Assembly: GCF_008710135.1 (NCBI RefSeq) | Contig: NZ_VYKK01000015.1 | Span: forward strand, 124,001-188,000 | DNA: 64,000 nt | Reading direction: 5' to 3' | Source: Paenibacillus spiritus | GTDB lineage: Bacteria; Bacillota; Bacilli; Paenibacillales; Paenibacillaceae | Part shown: one piece after another, positions 9,107 to 18,025 of the stretch | Numbering within the stretch: the stretch's first letter is position 1 | Layout of the letters: the number at the start of each line of letters is the position of its first letter | Program-made: the position numbers and the translations under genes | The notes under the pieces: generated by a model | What the model saw: only the letters and a program-made list of their open reading frames with translations | Database searches by the model: none | What the model was told of the DNA's origin: nothing

Positions 9107-9135
9107 TTGACAAAACCGGAGACAGCACGTACCAT
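9107..9135 (+). promoter_or_regulatory. SigA promoter of the PTS operon
   Basis: A perfect -35 TTGACA at 9107-9112, a 17-base spacer, and -10 TACCAT at 9130-9135, only about 30 bases before the start. There is no room for a ribonucleic antiterminator and no clear cre box in this short leader. Confidence 0.7.
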
Positions 9136-9164
9136 TCAGTATAGAAAGAAAGGAGCGATGGTCC

Positions 9165-11045
9165 TTGAATTGGCTCGGATCACTGCAGCAGCTGGGAAGA
9201 GCGATTATGCTTCCGACCATGGTGCTGCCCGCGGCGGCCATTCTGCTCAGTCTGGGCAGTCTGCCGTGGTCGAACTGGGGAATGTCCACGGTAGCCGAAG
9301 TCTCAACCTATGCGGGACAAGGCATCTTCTATTTCATGCCTTATCTGTTCGCGGTCGGGGTTGCCTGGGGCCTCTCCAACCAGGCCGGACCCGCCGGACT
9401 TGCCGCGCTGGCCGGTATGTTCACTTACGACCGGGTCGTGCTGCATCTGGGCGACGGAAGCGTGCAGCCGGCGACACTGATCGGCATTCTGCTCGGCATC
9501 GTAGCCGGCGTGGCCCATAACCGTTTCAAGCATATCAAGCTGCCGGAGGCGATTCAGTTCTTCGGCGGCTCTCGTTTTGTTCTGCTGTTCATGGGTCTGT
9601 TCTCCGCCCTGTTCGCCTGGGTCATGCTGGGAACGGCTCCGCTGCTGCAGGATGCGCTGGACGGATTGTTCCGGGTGGTGGACCGGTCCCAGGGAATTGG
9701 ATTGTTTCTCTACGGAGTCTTGTACCGGGTGCTTACAGCGTTCGGCCTGCATCATATTCTGAACAATATCTTCTGGTTCCAGCTCGGCAATTACACGACG
9801 CCGGACGGCGCCGTGATTCAGGGCGATCTGCCGCGCTTCTTCGCAGGCGATCCGACGGCCGGAACGTTTATGGCCGGGCTGTTCCCGATCATGATGTTCG
9901 CCCTGCCGGCCATCGCATTTGCCATCATCCAGGAAGCCCGTGAAGACCTCAAGCCGAAGATCCGGAAGACCTTCGTCCGGGCGGCGCTGGTCTGCTTCCT
10001 GACCGGTGTATCGGAGCAGATCGAATTTGCCTTTCTGTTCGCTTCGCCCTATCTCTTTGCCGTCCATGCCGTGATGTCGGGCCTTGCAATGACCCTGACG
10101 GCCGCGCTGGGCATTCACCACGGCTTCTCCTACTCGGCGGGCGCGATCGACTTCTTCCTGAACCTGCATCTGTCCCGCCGGGCCTGGCTGCTGATCCCCA
10201 TCGGCATCGGGTACGGAATCGTCTATTATCACTTGTTCCGCTGGGCCATCCGGCGGTTCCAGATCCCGACGCCGGGACGCGAGGAAGGCTCGGAGCTCGG
10301 CGACTGGGCCGGCAATATTCCCTACCAGGCGCCGCTTATTCTGCAGGCGCTCGGCGGCAAGGAGAATATCGTACAGGTTCAGGCCTGCATTACGCGGCTG
10401 CGGCTGACTGTCCGCAATGACCGGGAGATCGACACGGCCCAGCTCAAGAATCTGGGCTCGGCCGGCATCATCAAGCTGGGCGGAGGCAACGTTCAGGTCG
10501 TCTTCGGCACGTACTCCGAGCTGATTCGCGAAGAGATCGACAAGCTGCTGCTGCGGGATCTGCCGCAGGTTCTGTTCAGCGCTCCGGTTCAGGGCCGGAT
10601 GCTGCCGATCGAGGACGTGCCGGACCATATTTTTGCGGCCAAGCTGGTCGGCGACGGCGTTGCTTTTATCCCGGAGAAGGGAGAGCTCGTCTCCCCGGTC
10701 TTCGGCAAGGTGATGCATATTTATCCCACCATGCACGCCATCGGAATTGCTACCCCGGAGGGAATTGAAGTGCTGATACATATCGGCATTGACACTTCCC
10801 AGCTCAAAGGTATGTTCGCCGCAGCCGTGGAGGCGGGGGACAATGTGGAGCCGGGCCAGCTTCTGATCACCTTCGATCTGGACGATCTGCGGGAGCATGC
10901 GGCTTCCCTGGCAACTCCAATGGTCATTACGAACCCGGAACGGGTCAAATCCTGGAGCTATGCTCCGTTCAAGAATGTCAGAAGAGGACAGTCCTCGGTC
11001 ATGTCCGTAGTGCTGCACGAGAGCAATGGAGGGGTAGAATCATGA
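9165..11045 (+). CDS. PTS EIICBA, N-acetylglucosamine/glucose type
   Basis: A 626-residue membrane transporter that imports and phosphorylates a sugar. The EIIC domain (about residues 1-370, many hydrophobic helices) starts like NagE (LGRAIMLPTMVLPAAAILL). The EIIB domain follows, with its phosphocysteine Cys408 in ACITRLRL. The EIIA domain is C-terminal, with the active His539 in LIHIGIDT. The usual EIIC motif TEPIEF reads SEQIEF here. The start is TTG with AGGAG 9 bases upstream; no in-frame ATG fits. It overlaps ptsP by four bases (ATGA), so translation is coupled. GlcNAc is favoured over glucose from the N-terminal and SAGAID motifs, but specificity is inference. Confidence 0.88.
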   Translation: MNWLGSLQQLGRAIMLPTMVLPAAAILLSLGSLPWSNWGMSTVAEVSTYAGQGIFYFMPYLFAVGVAWGLSNQAGPAGLAALAGMFTYDRVVLHLGDGSVQPATLIGILLGIVAGVAHNRFKHIKLPEAIQFFGGSRFVLLFMGLFSALFAWVMLGTAPLLQDALDGLFRVVDRSQGIGLFLYGVLYRVLTAFGLHHILNNIFWFQLGNYTTPDGAVIQGDLPRFFAGDPTAGTFMAGLFPIMMFALPAIAFAIIQEAREDLKPKIRKTFVRAALVCFLTGVSEQIEFAFLFASPYLFAVHAVMSGLAMTLTAALGIHHGFSYSAGAIDFFLNLHLSRRAWLLIPIGIGYGIVYYHLFRWAIRRFQIPTPGREEGSELGDWAGNIPYQAPLILQALGGKENIVQVQACITRLRLTVRNDREIDTAQLKNLGSAGIIKLGGGNVQVVFGTYSELIREEIDKLLLRDLPQVLFSAPVQGRMLPIEDVPDHIFAAKLVGDGVAFIPEKGELVSPVFGKVMHIYPTMHAIGIATPEGIEVLIHIGIDTSQLKGMFAAAVEAGDNVEPGQLLITFDLDDLREHAASLATPMVITNPERVKSWSYAPFKNVRRGQSSVMSVVLHESNGGVES

Positions 11046-12790
11046 TACAAGGGATAGGCGCCGCAACAGGGGTAGCCATCGGAAAGGCATTCGTCCTTCC
11101 CAACTGGGAATGGAGCATGCCGGAGACCCAGATCAATCCGGTGGATCTGGCTAAAGAATTTGAGCGTTTATACGAAGGGATTCGGACCTCGAAGGATGAG
11201 ATCGAGTATATTAAGCGGGAATTCCGTGAAGTAGTCGGGCCTGAAGAATCCAGCATTTTTGACGCTCATCTCGCCATTCTGGATGATCCCGTGTTCATGA
11301 GCGAGATTCGGGGCATCATCGAGCGACAGTACAAAGCTGCCGAGGTAGCGGTCAAGGAAGCGATCGACCATTTTGTAGCCATGTTCGATCTGCTGGACGA
11401 CGAATATATGAAGGAGCGGGCGGTGGACATCAAGGATGTCGGCAACCGCCTGCTGAAGCATCTGCTGGGTGCGCCGGAAGTAACGCTGCCGTCCGATACC
11501 CAGCCCTATATCCTGGTTGCCAAAGAGCTGTCTCCTTCTCAGCTGGCCCACCTGAATCCGTCTTATGTGCTCGGGATCGTGACGATGATGGGCGGCAAGA
11601 CCTCCCACTCCTCCATCATGGCCAGGGCGCTTGGCATTCCGCTGGTGGCCGGCCTGGAAGCCCAGGGAGATACGCCGATTCAGACGGGTGACCTCCTGGT
11701 CATCGACGGAGACTCGGGCATCGTCCAGCTTCAACCGGACGAGCAGACGCTGGAGCGCTACAAGGCGATCCGCGACAAGCAGCTTCGGAAGCGCCAGCAG
11801 CTGGAACTGCTCTCCACCGTTCAGGCGGTGACGAGAGACGGAGTGGCGCTGCGGCTCTCCGCCAATATCAGTTCGGTGAAGGAGCTGGATCTGGCTCTCA
11901 AATACGGGGCGGAGGGCGTCGGGTTGTTCCGCACCGAGTTCCTGTACATGGATCGCCAATCGTTCCCGACCGAGGATGAACAATATGAGGTATACAAGCA
12001 GGTGGCAGAGAAGGCCGGAGGCGGAAATGTGGTAATCCGGACGCTCGATATCGGCGGCGACAAGCATCTGGACTATTTCCCGCTGCCGGAGGAGATGAAC
12101 CCGTTCCTCGGTTACCGCGCCATCCGCATTAGCCTGGACCGCAAGGATCTTTTCCGCACCCAGCTGGCCGCCATTCTGCGGGCCAGCGTTCACGGGCAGA
12201 TCAAAGTGATGCTTCCCATGATCTCCTCGGTGGAAGAGGTGCTGGAAGCCAAGGCCGTTCTGGCCGAGGTCAAGGAGGACCTGGACCGGCGAGGCATCTC
12301 CTACAATGCGGAGCTGCCTGTGGGCATAATGATTGAGGTTCCCGCCGCCGTCATGATCGCCGATCTGCTGGCGACCGAGGTGGATTTCTTCAGTATCGGA
12401 ACCAACGATCTGGTGCAGTACGTGCTGGCGGTGGACCGGATGAATGAACAGATTGCCCACATGTACCATCCGTATCATCCTGCGGTGCTCCGCATGATCC
12501 GGATGACCGTCGAAGCGGCGAAGTCTGCCGGCATCGGCATCAGCGTCTGCGGCGAGCTGGCCGGGGACGAACGGTCGCTGCCGATCTGGCTGGAGCTCGG
12601 CGTGTCCGATCTCAGCATGTCGCCGCAGTCGCTGCTGAAGGTGAAGCACCGGACGCTCAACACAGCCGCAGCCGAAGCCCGCGAAGTCGCAAGACGGTGC
12701 TTCTCGGGCAGACGGCGGGGCGAGAACGAAGCGCTCCTGACCGAGTTTCTGGACCGGTCCCGGCTGGATCGCTCGGGTACGGAGAAATAA
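11042..12790 (+). CDS. ptsP: PTS Enzyme I (PEP-protein phosphotransferase)
   Basis: A 582-residue soluble enzyme passing phosphate from PEP to HPr. The swivelling His domain carries GGKTSHSSIMAR with the active His189, at the same position as in E. coli Enzyme I. The PEP-binding barrel contains FRTEFLYMDR, GIMIEVPAA and the catalytic Cys in VCGELAGDE. Length is canonical (about 570-580). It is translationally coupled to the sugar transporter upstream. The usual ptsGHI order lacks ptsH here: no HPr with an active His lies in the window. Confidence 0.97.
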   Translation: MIQGIGAATGVAIGKAFVLPNWEWSMPETQINPVDLAKEFERLYEGIRTSKDEIEYIKREFREVVGPEESSIFDAHLAILDDPVFMSEIRGIIERQYKAAEVAVKEAIDHFVAMFDLLDDEYMKERAVDIKDVGNRLLKHLLGAPEVTLPSDTQPYILVAKELSPSQLAHLNPSYVLGIVTMMGGKTSHSSIMARALGIPLVAGLEAQGDTPIQTGDLLVIDGDSGIVQLQPDEQTLERYKAIRDKQLRKRQQLELLSTVQAVTRDGVALRLSANISSVKELDLALKYGAEGVGLFRTEFLYMDRQSFPTEDEQYEVYKQVAEKAGGGNVVIRTLDIGGDKHLDYFPLPEEMNPFLGYRAIRISLDRKDLFRTQLAAILRASVHGQIKVMLPMISSVEEVLEAKAVLAEVKEDLDRRGISYNAELPVGIMIEVPAAVMIADLLATEVDFFSIGTNDLVQYVLAVDRMNEQIAHMYHPYHPAVLRMIRMTVEAAKSAGIGISVCGELAGDERSLPIWLELGVSDLSMSPQSLLKVKHRTLNTAAAEAREVARRCFSGRRRGENEALLTEFLDRSRLDRSGTEK

Positions 12791-12826
12791 CCGAGAGCCG
12801 CCCAAGACAGAGGCGGCCGCTATATC

Positions 12827-12875
12827 AAAAGGCTGCTGTGCAGCCGCGGTACAACCGCGGGCACGGCAGCCTTTT
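12827..12875. terminator. Bidirectional terminator between ptsP and the BceB-type permease
   Basis: A two-part stem: AAGGCTGCTGTGC with GCACGGCAGCCTT (one wobble) encloses CCGCGGT/ACCGCGG around ACA. TTTTT follows on the plus strand and a shorter T-run on the minus strand. It lies between converging genes. Confidence 0.9.
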
Positions 12876-12891
12876 TGGGCCTGTGAAGGTG

Positions 12892-14823
12892 TTACAGCGA
12901 TGACGCGATAACCTTGCGGCCATAGAAGTACGACAGCAGGCCGAAGACCGAATACAGGGCCGTGTAGAGCAGCATGACGATCACCATCGGCGTCCATAGC
13001 TCCGATCCGAAGAAGAACCAGCCGGAGCGGACGGCGAAGTAGCTGTGGCAGAGGCCAACGGCCAAGGGGATGCCGAAGGTAATCAGCTGTTTCACGGCAA
13101 GCCCGCCGCCCAGATCGGAGCGGGTGAAGCCGAGCTTCCGCAGAATCGTATAGATCGGCCGTTCGTTCTCGCTCTCCTCCATCTGTTTGAAATAGAGGAT
13201 GCAGCCGGACGTGAGCAGGAAGGCAAGTCCGAGGAAGCCGACGATGAACATGATGAGTCCCATGTTGCGTCTTTGCTCCAGGGTCGTCTCATATTGGGAT
13301 TCTTCACCCGGAGCCGAGCCGAAGCCCAGCGCGCGGAAGAGCGCATTGGTCTCCTTGATATCCCGGCTCTTGTCCGTCAGGTTGAAGCCGTAGTACCAGG
13401 GAAGCTTCTGAATCCGGGGATCCGGATTCTTGGCAATCGCTGCAAAATCAGCCGCATCCAATATGGCAACCGGCATGCCGAACGTATAGGAATATTGCAG
13501 AACGGCCGCTTCCCGGAGAGTGGTGACTTTAAACGTCCGGCCCGACAAGACGATGGAGCCTTTATGCAGCTTCAGCAGACTGGAGGTATCGCTTCGGTAA
13601 CCGGCCAGCACTGCCGTCCCGGGCTTGACATCCGTCTTCTTCACTGTATCCTCGCTGACGGCAACCAGGGTGGTGTGAGCGGGACTGTGGTTGTTGTACC
13701 ATTCAAAATCGGCCCCCACGATGCCCGAAATGTCGGCCTGGGTATTCACCGCTTCGCGTTTGACCAGGGAATAGCGGATTCCGTGCTCTTGGAGAGCCTG
13801 CTCGAACTGGGCGGCCGTCTCGGCGGATGTCAGGGAGAAGTCGTCGGGGACGTTGCCCTGCGCTGTCTTCTCGGTAGAGTAGTACGTAATATAGCTCAGC
13901 GATAATAGCCCCAAAGCCAGCGCCGACACGGTAGTGATGACCGTCAGCAGAAGAGCGGAGGACTTGATCCGGAACATGATGCTCGACAGCGAGAGTACAT
14001 GGTTGACGCCGAGATAGCCCCTTTTTGCCCTGCGAATCAGGTTGAACAGAAAGGAGACCGAACCTTTGTAGAAGAAATAGGTGCCCAGAATGACGGAACC
14101 GAGGATCGCAACCATCACGATATACAGGGAACCCACGTCGTTGAAATCTCCGCTGAAGAGCTGGGTCGACAAATAGTAGCCGGTCAGAATCAGTCCGATT
14201 CCCAGAATGCCGAGCAGAATCTGGAACCAGGACAGCTTGCGTCCGGTTTCTTCCGATACCGTCCCGCCTTTGAAGAGCGACAGCAGATTCTGGCGTTTGA
14301 TAAAGACGGCGTTCATCAGCATGATCAGCACATAGATAGCGGAGAAGACCAGCAGCGTTCGCTCCAGCGCTGCCGACGAGAAGGACAGCGTGGCATGATT
14401 GTCAACGCCGGTAAGCTTGAAGAGAATCAGCTTCAGCAGCCGGGAGCCGGCGAAGCCTGCGGCGATTCCAACGATCAGAGAGCCGGCGTAGATGGCCAGA
14501 TTCTCGGCGGTCAAGAGCCGGAAGATGCGCGGCCGGGTCATGCCGCTGAGCTGGAATAATCCGATCTCCTTGCTGCGGCGCTTGATGAACAGATTGTTCG
14601 CGTACAGCAGGAAGACGGCGACAATGACAATCAGCAGCACAGTGGCTGCTTTGATCGCTGCCTCCCCCTTGATAGAGCCCGCGGTCTTATCCATGGCCGG
14701 ATCGAACTGCAGCGTCACGAACGAGAAATAGAGGGCAACGCTGAAGACCAGCGCGAATACATAGAGATAGTAGTTGCGGATATTCTTCTTCAGATTCCGG
14801 TAGATCAGCGTGCTAAGCTTCAA
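12892..14823 (-). CDS. BceB-type ABC transporter permease
   Basis: A 643-residue permease of a peptide-antibiotic (bacitracin or lantibiotic-like) resistance transporter. The N-terminus, [20 protein letters not shown], is the family signature. About ten TM helices are present, and the diagnostic large extracellular domain of about 200 residues (roughly 316-520) lies between TM7 and TM8. In this family it senses the drug-lipid complex and signals to the kinase. The start is TTG at 14823, which overlaps the ATPase stop by 11 bases and gives the same N-terminal length as B. subtilis BceB (646 aa). The actual antibiotic cannot be told from sequence; PsdB/YxdM-like specificity remains possible. 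Confidence 0.88.
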   Translation of the reverse strand: MKLSTLIYRNLKKNIRNYYLYVFALVFSVALYFSFVTLQFDPAMDKTAGSIKGEAAIKAATVLLIVIVAVFLLYANNLFIKRRSKEIGLFQLSGMTRPRIFRLLTAENLAIYAGSLIVGIAAGFAGSRLLKLILFKLTGVDNHATLSFSSAALERTLLVFSAIYVLIMLMNAVFIKRQNLLSLFKGGTVSEETGRKLSWFQILLGILGIGLILTGYYLSTQLFSGDFNDVGSLYIVMVAILGSVILGTYFFYKGSVSFLFNLIRRAKRGYLGVNHVLSLSSIMFRIKSSALLLTVITTVSALALGLLSLSYITYYSTEKTAQGNVPDDFSLTSAETAAQFEQALQEHGIRYSLVKREAVNTQADISGIVGADFEWYNNHSPAHTTLVAVSEDTVKKTDVKPGTAVLAGYRSDTSSLLKLHKGSIVLSGRTFKVTTLREAAVLQYSYTFGMPVAILDAADFAAIAKNPDPRIQKLPWYYGFNLTDKSRDIKETNALFRALGFGSAPGEESQYETTLEQRRNMGLIMFIVGFLGLAFLLTSGCILYFKQMEESENERPIYTILRKLGFTRSDLGGGLAVKQLITFGIPLAVGLCHSYFAVRSGWFFFGSELWTPMVIVMLLYTALYSVFGLLSYFYGRKVIASSL

Positions 14824-15574
14824 CCTGCACACCCCCGAGAACGCCCTGCGTCTTGATGATATCGTTGAAGAACGCCTGGCGCGAATCGCCGCCACGGTTG
14901 AGCTGGGTAAAGACCTGTCCGTCCTTGATGAAGACGACCCGGCTGCAATAGCTGGCGGCGAACGGATCGTGCGTGACCATAATGATGGTCGCTTCCCGGC
15001 TGCTGTTCATCCCGCTCAGCTTGTTCAGCAGATCGGCGGCGGATTTGGAATCCAGCGCTCCGGTCGGCTCATCGGCAAAAATAATGCTGGGCTCATGAAT
15101 AAAAGCGCGCGCCGCCGAGGTCCGCTGCTTCTGTCCGCCGGAGATTTCACTCGGATACTTGTGGGCCAAATCCGAGATGCCGAGCTCGGAAGTGACGGCG
15201 GCGAAGCGCTTCTCCGCCTCCTGGCGCGGCAGCTTCTGGATGGTCAGCGGAAGGAGGATGTTCTCCTTGACCGTCAGAGTGTCAAGCAGGTTGTAATCCT
15301 GAAAGATAAAGCCGAGGTGCCGTTTGCGGAACTCGGCGAGCTGTTTTTCCTTCATGGCGGTGAAGGTGTGTCCTTCGATCTGAATGCTTCCGAGATTCAC
15401 CTTGTCGATGGAGGAGAGGACGTTCAGCAGGGTCGTCTTTCCCGAGCCCGAAGAGCCCATGATGCTGACGAACTCGCCTTTCTCCACCCGAAGGTCGATG
15501 CCCTTCAGCACCTCCTGGGAATTGAATTTGCTGCCGTAGCTTTTGTGAATCCGACTTGCTTCAAGTATAGCCAT
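14813..15574 (-). CDS. BceA-type ABC transporter ATPase
   Basis: A 253-residue ATPase that powers the BceB-type permease. Walker A is GSSGSGKTT, the Q-loop is FQDYNLL, the signature is SGGQKQR, Walker B is [13 protein letters not shown], and the H-loop is MVTHD. All are intact. The signature is followed by TSAARAF where most relatives have a VAIARA-like stretch; this is only a mild variation. AAGGAG lies ahead of the ATG. It is downstream of the kinase gene, separated by about 100 bases that hold a candidate operator and promoter. Confidence 0.93.
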   Translation of the reverse strand: MAILEASRIHKSYGSKFNSQEVLKGIDLRVEKGEFVSIMGSSGSGKTTLLNVLSSIDKVNLGSIQIEGHTFTAMKEKQLAEFRKRHLGFIFQDYNLLDTLTVKENILLPLTIQKLPRQEAEKRFAAVTSELGISDLAHKYPSEISGGQKQRTSAARAFIHEPSIIFADEPTGALDSKSAADLLNKLSGMNSSREATIIMVTHDPFAASYCSRVVFIKDGQVFTQLNRGGDSRQAFFNDIIKTQGVLGGVQVEA

Positions 15575-15603
15575 TCTCGCTCACTCCTTTGATTGATACC
15601 TTC

Positions 15604-15678
15604 ATCTTACAGGAGCGGCATCTGATTCTCCTTCGTTTGGCCGAACAATCGCGGAGTCCCGTGTGACAATGCTGTCAC
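15604..15678 (-). promoter_or_regulatory. Candidate BceR-type operator and promoter of the ABC genes
   Basis: GTGACA-ATGC-TGTCAC at 15663-15678 is a perfect 6+4+6 inverted repeat. It overlaps the kinase stop codon and resembles the TnACA-N4-TGTnA repeats described for BceR regulators. A -10-like TAAGAT (15609-15604, minus strand) lies about 60 bases downstream, followed by the ATPase ribosome site. No good -35 is seen, as expected for an activator-dependent promoter. Confidence 0.6.
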
Positions 15679-16688
15679 CTGTTCGTGAGGCGCAGCAGAT
15701 CGTTCTTCTGCGGAAAATGGAGCGTGAACGCCGAGCCGGCCCCCGGCTCTGATTCCGCCTCAATCGTAATTAGCAGGCGCTCGGCTGCCTGCGCGGCCAG
15801 ATACAGCCCCATGCCGCTCGAGGCCTGGTCGCGGTGCCGGCTGCCTGCGGTGGAAGTGAAGCCCTGCTCGAAGATCCGGGGAAGGTCCTTGGCGGAAATC
15901 CCCCTCCCCTGGTCCTGCACGCGCAGTGCGACATGTCCGTCGCTGCGCCGGAAGCTCTCCACGGTGATATCCGAGTCGGAGCTGTACTTGACCGCGTTGC
16001 TCAGAATCTGGCGGAGAATGAAGCCCAGCCACTTGGCGTCGCTCAGCACTTCGGGCTCGTCCAGGGAGATGTCGAAGCCAATGTGCTTCTGCATGCACCA
16101 GGAGCGGAGCGACTGGATCTCGGCGTTCAGCAGCGGCTCCAGAGGGACGGTAGCGACGGCAAGATCGTTGTGCATAAAGGGAAGACGCTTGCGGTGAAGC
16201 TGCTGGTCCACCAGCAGATGGACGCGCAGCCATTCGGCCATCAGGCGCGGCCGGGCCGACTCGTCGTCCAGCCGGTCGATCATCAGCTGCAGCGTGGTGA
16301 GCGGCGTCTTGATCTCATGGACCCAGGACAGCAGCTCGTCTTTCTCGCGCGTCAGCTCCATTCGCCGGGCCGAGGCTTCTGTCCGGTAGCGGTCGTCCTG
16401 GAGAGCGACCGCGTCCCAGACAATCCGCTCGAACGGACTCGAAGGCTCGCGTCCGGGAGCCAGGTCGCCGGCCGGGTCGTAATCCCGCAGACTCCGGTAG
16501 AATGCGGTCTCCCGGGAAGCCCGCCAGAGCAGGAAGGCAAGGAAGGCCAGCGAAGAGAGCAGCACGATATAGAGCAGCGAACCGAGCGGGACGGAACGGT
16601 CCAGCCAGGCAACGAGCAGAATCAGCAGCTGGGAAGCGGCGAAGAACACCAGCCAGCTCAGGCGCTCCCGAAGAAAGGTCCGGATCAT
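15675..16688 (-). CDS. BceS-type intramembrane-sensing histidine kinase
   Basis: A 337-residue kinase. Two N-terminal TM helices (about residues 10-28 and 36-55) are joined by a very short loop, so it has no extracellular sensor, the hallmark of kinases that take their signal from a BceAB transporter. The phosphoacceptor His is in WVHEIKTPLTTL near residue 127. The ATP-binding domain shows the N-box (LRQILSNAVKYS), the G1 (DQGRGIS) and the GMGLYLA lid. It overlaps the regulator gene by four bases (ATGA). Confidence 0.92.
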   Translation of the reverse strand: MIRTFLRERLSWLVFFAASQLLILLVAWLDRSVPLGSLLYIVLLSSLAFLAFLLWRASRETAFYRSLRDYDPAGDLAPGREPSSPFERIVWDAVALQDDRYRTEASARRMELTREKDELLSWVHEIKTPLTTLQLMIDRLDDESARPRLMAEWLRVHLLVDQQLHRKRLPFMHNDLAVATVPLEPLLNAEIQSLRSWCMQKHIGFDISLDEPEVLSDAKWLGFILRQILSNAVKYSSDSDITVESFRRSDGHVALRVQDQGRGISAKDLPRIFEQGFTSTAGSRHRDQASSGMGLYLAAQAAERLLITIEAESEPGAGSAFTLHFPQKNDLLRLTNR

Positions 16689-17374
16689 GCTTCCGCCTCT
16701 TCCGTGGCCATATACCCTTGGCCAACCTTGGTTTCAATGTACTGGCCGAGGCCGATGTCATCCAGCTTCTTGCGCAGCCGGTTGACATTGACGGTCAGCG
16801 TGTTGTCGCTGACGAACTGCTCGCTGTTCCAGAGCGCGGCGATCAGCTCCTCCCGGCCGACAATGGCGTTGCGCCGTTCGAGCAGGAAGTCGAGAATGAA
16901 CATCTCATTGCGGGTGAGAAGGACCGTGCCTTCTTCGGCCGATACTTTATTCTTGGCGGATTCCACCGATGCGCCTCTCCAGGTGCGAAAAGCGCTCTGT
17001 TCGTTCCCGTAGTTGTAGGCCCGGCGAAGGACCGCCTGGATTTTGGCGATCAGCACATCGAAGTGGAACGGCTTCTGTATGAAGTCGTCGGCGCCGAGCT
17101 GCATGGACATGACCATATCGGTCGGATGATCCCGCGAAGAGAGGAACAGGATCGGGACTTTCGAATGGGCGCGGATCATCCGGCACCAGTGAAAACCGTC
17201 GTATTTGGGCAGCTGAATATCAATAATGACCAAGTGCGGCCGGCAGGCCGCAAATTCCTGCAGAACTTGGCCGAAATCGGAGACGCCGCAGACTTCATAG
17301 GACCACTGCGAGAGCCGTTCCCGCACCTCTTCGAACAGGACGTGGTCGTCTTCAATCATCATAATTTTGAACAT
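16685..17374 (-). CDS. BceR-type OmpR-family response regulator
   Basis: A 229-residue regulator. The receiver domain (1-120) has the acidic pair in MIEDDH, the phospho-Asp in IIDIQLPKYDG near residue 52 and the Lys in FIQKPF. The winged-helix DNA-binding domain (about 130-225) ends with NRLRKKL and VGQGYMA. It is the first gene of a regulator-kinase-ATPase-permease run on the minus strand. It probably binds the palindrome at 15663-15678 to induce the transporter. The 120 bases to the divergent sigma-factor gene hold the promoter region of both units. Confidence 0.93.
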   Translation of the reverse strand: MFKIMMIEDDHVLFEEVRERLSQWSYEVCGVSDFGQVLQEFAACRPHLVIIDIQLPKYDGFHWCRMIRAHSKVPILFLSSRDHPTDMVMSMQLGADDFIQKPFHFDVLIAKIQAVLRRAYNYGNEQSAFRTWRGASVESAKNKVSAEEGTVLLTRNEMFILDFLLERRNAIVGREELIAALWNSEQFVSDNTLTVNVNRLRKKLDDIGLGQYIETKVGQGYMATEEAEA

Positions 17375-17494
17375 GGCTTAGATACACTCCCGTATAATAG
17401 CATTCCTGCCTTAGTGTAGCGGAATTTGCAGCAAAACAAAACCGTTTGAGGCTCCCGGACGTCTATATGGAAGAAGGGGCGAAAGGAGAACGAT

Positions 17495-18025
17495 ATGGAG
17501 AGCCTGATTCAGATACAGGCCCCGTCCCTGTCCGAAGAAGAGGAATTCTTCCGGCAGGTGGGGGAGCACCGGCGGACCTTATACGGCATCGCGTACAGCT
17601 ATCTGCGCAGCGAGTCCGATGCGCTGGAAATGCTGCAGGAGGCGACCTGCCGGGCGTGGATCAAGCGGGGAAGCCTCAGGGAGGCGGAACGGATGGGCCC
17701 CTGGCTGATCCGGATTGTCATCAACTGCTGCAACGACGAATTGAAGCGGCGCAAGCGCAGCCGGTCGGCCGGCTACCGGAGTCCGGCGGAGAACGGAGTC
17801 GCCGAGATGAGCAGCGACGCCAGGCTCGACATGGAGCGGGCACTTGAGGGCATCTCCCCGAAATACCGGCAGGTGCTCGTGCTGAAATATTACCGCGACA
17901 TGACGGTAGCCGAGATAGCGGCCGTGCTGGAGAAGCCGGAAGGCACCGTCAAGACCTGGCTGAACAAGGGGCTGGCCGGAATGAGACGCCGATTGGGGAA
18001 CAGGAGGGATCAAGACGATGTATGA
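17495..18025 (+). CDS. ECF-type RNA polymerase sigma factor
   Basis: A 176-residue sigma-70-like factor with region 2 (LYGIAYSYLRSESDALEMLQEATCRAW, about residues 28-55) and region 4 (SPKYRQVLVLKYYRDMTVAEIAAVL, then EGTVKTWLNKGL, about 120-160). The region between is short, so it is group IV (ECF). The ATG follows AAAGGAGA. It overlaps the next gene, the likely anti-sigma factor, by 8 bases. A short linker between the regions is Arg/Ser-rich. Similar SigV/SigM-like factors respond to envelope stress; that role is inferred from the neighbour only. Confidence 0.9.
   Translation: MESLIQIQAPSLSEEEEFFRQVGEHRRTLYGIAYSYLRSESDALEMLQEATCRAWIKRGSLREAERMGPWLIRIVINCCNDELKRRKRSRSAGYRSPAENGVAEMSSDARLDMERALEGISPKYRQVLVLKYYRDMTVAEIAAVLEKPEGTVKTWLNKGLAGMRRRLGNRRDQDDV

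Noticed and set aside
9113..9164. An antiterminator target or cre box in the PTS leader
   Set aside because: The leader is only about 30 bases and no such element fits.
11168..12997. A 609-codon antisense frame to ptsP
   Set aside because: ptsP has all Enzyme I motifs; the opposite frame has none and ends in the terminator.
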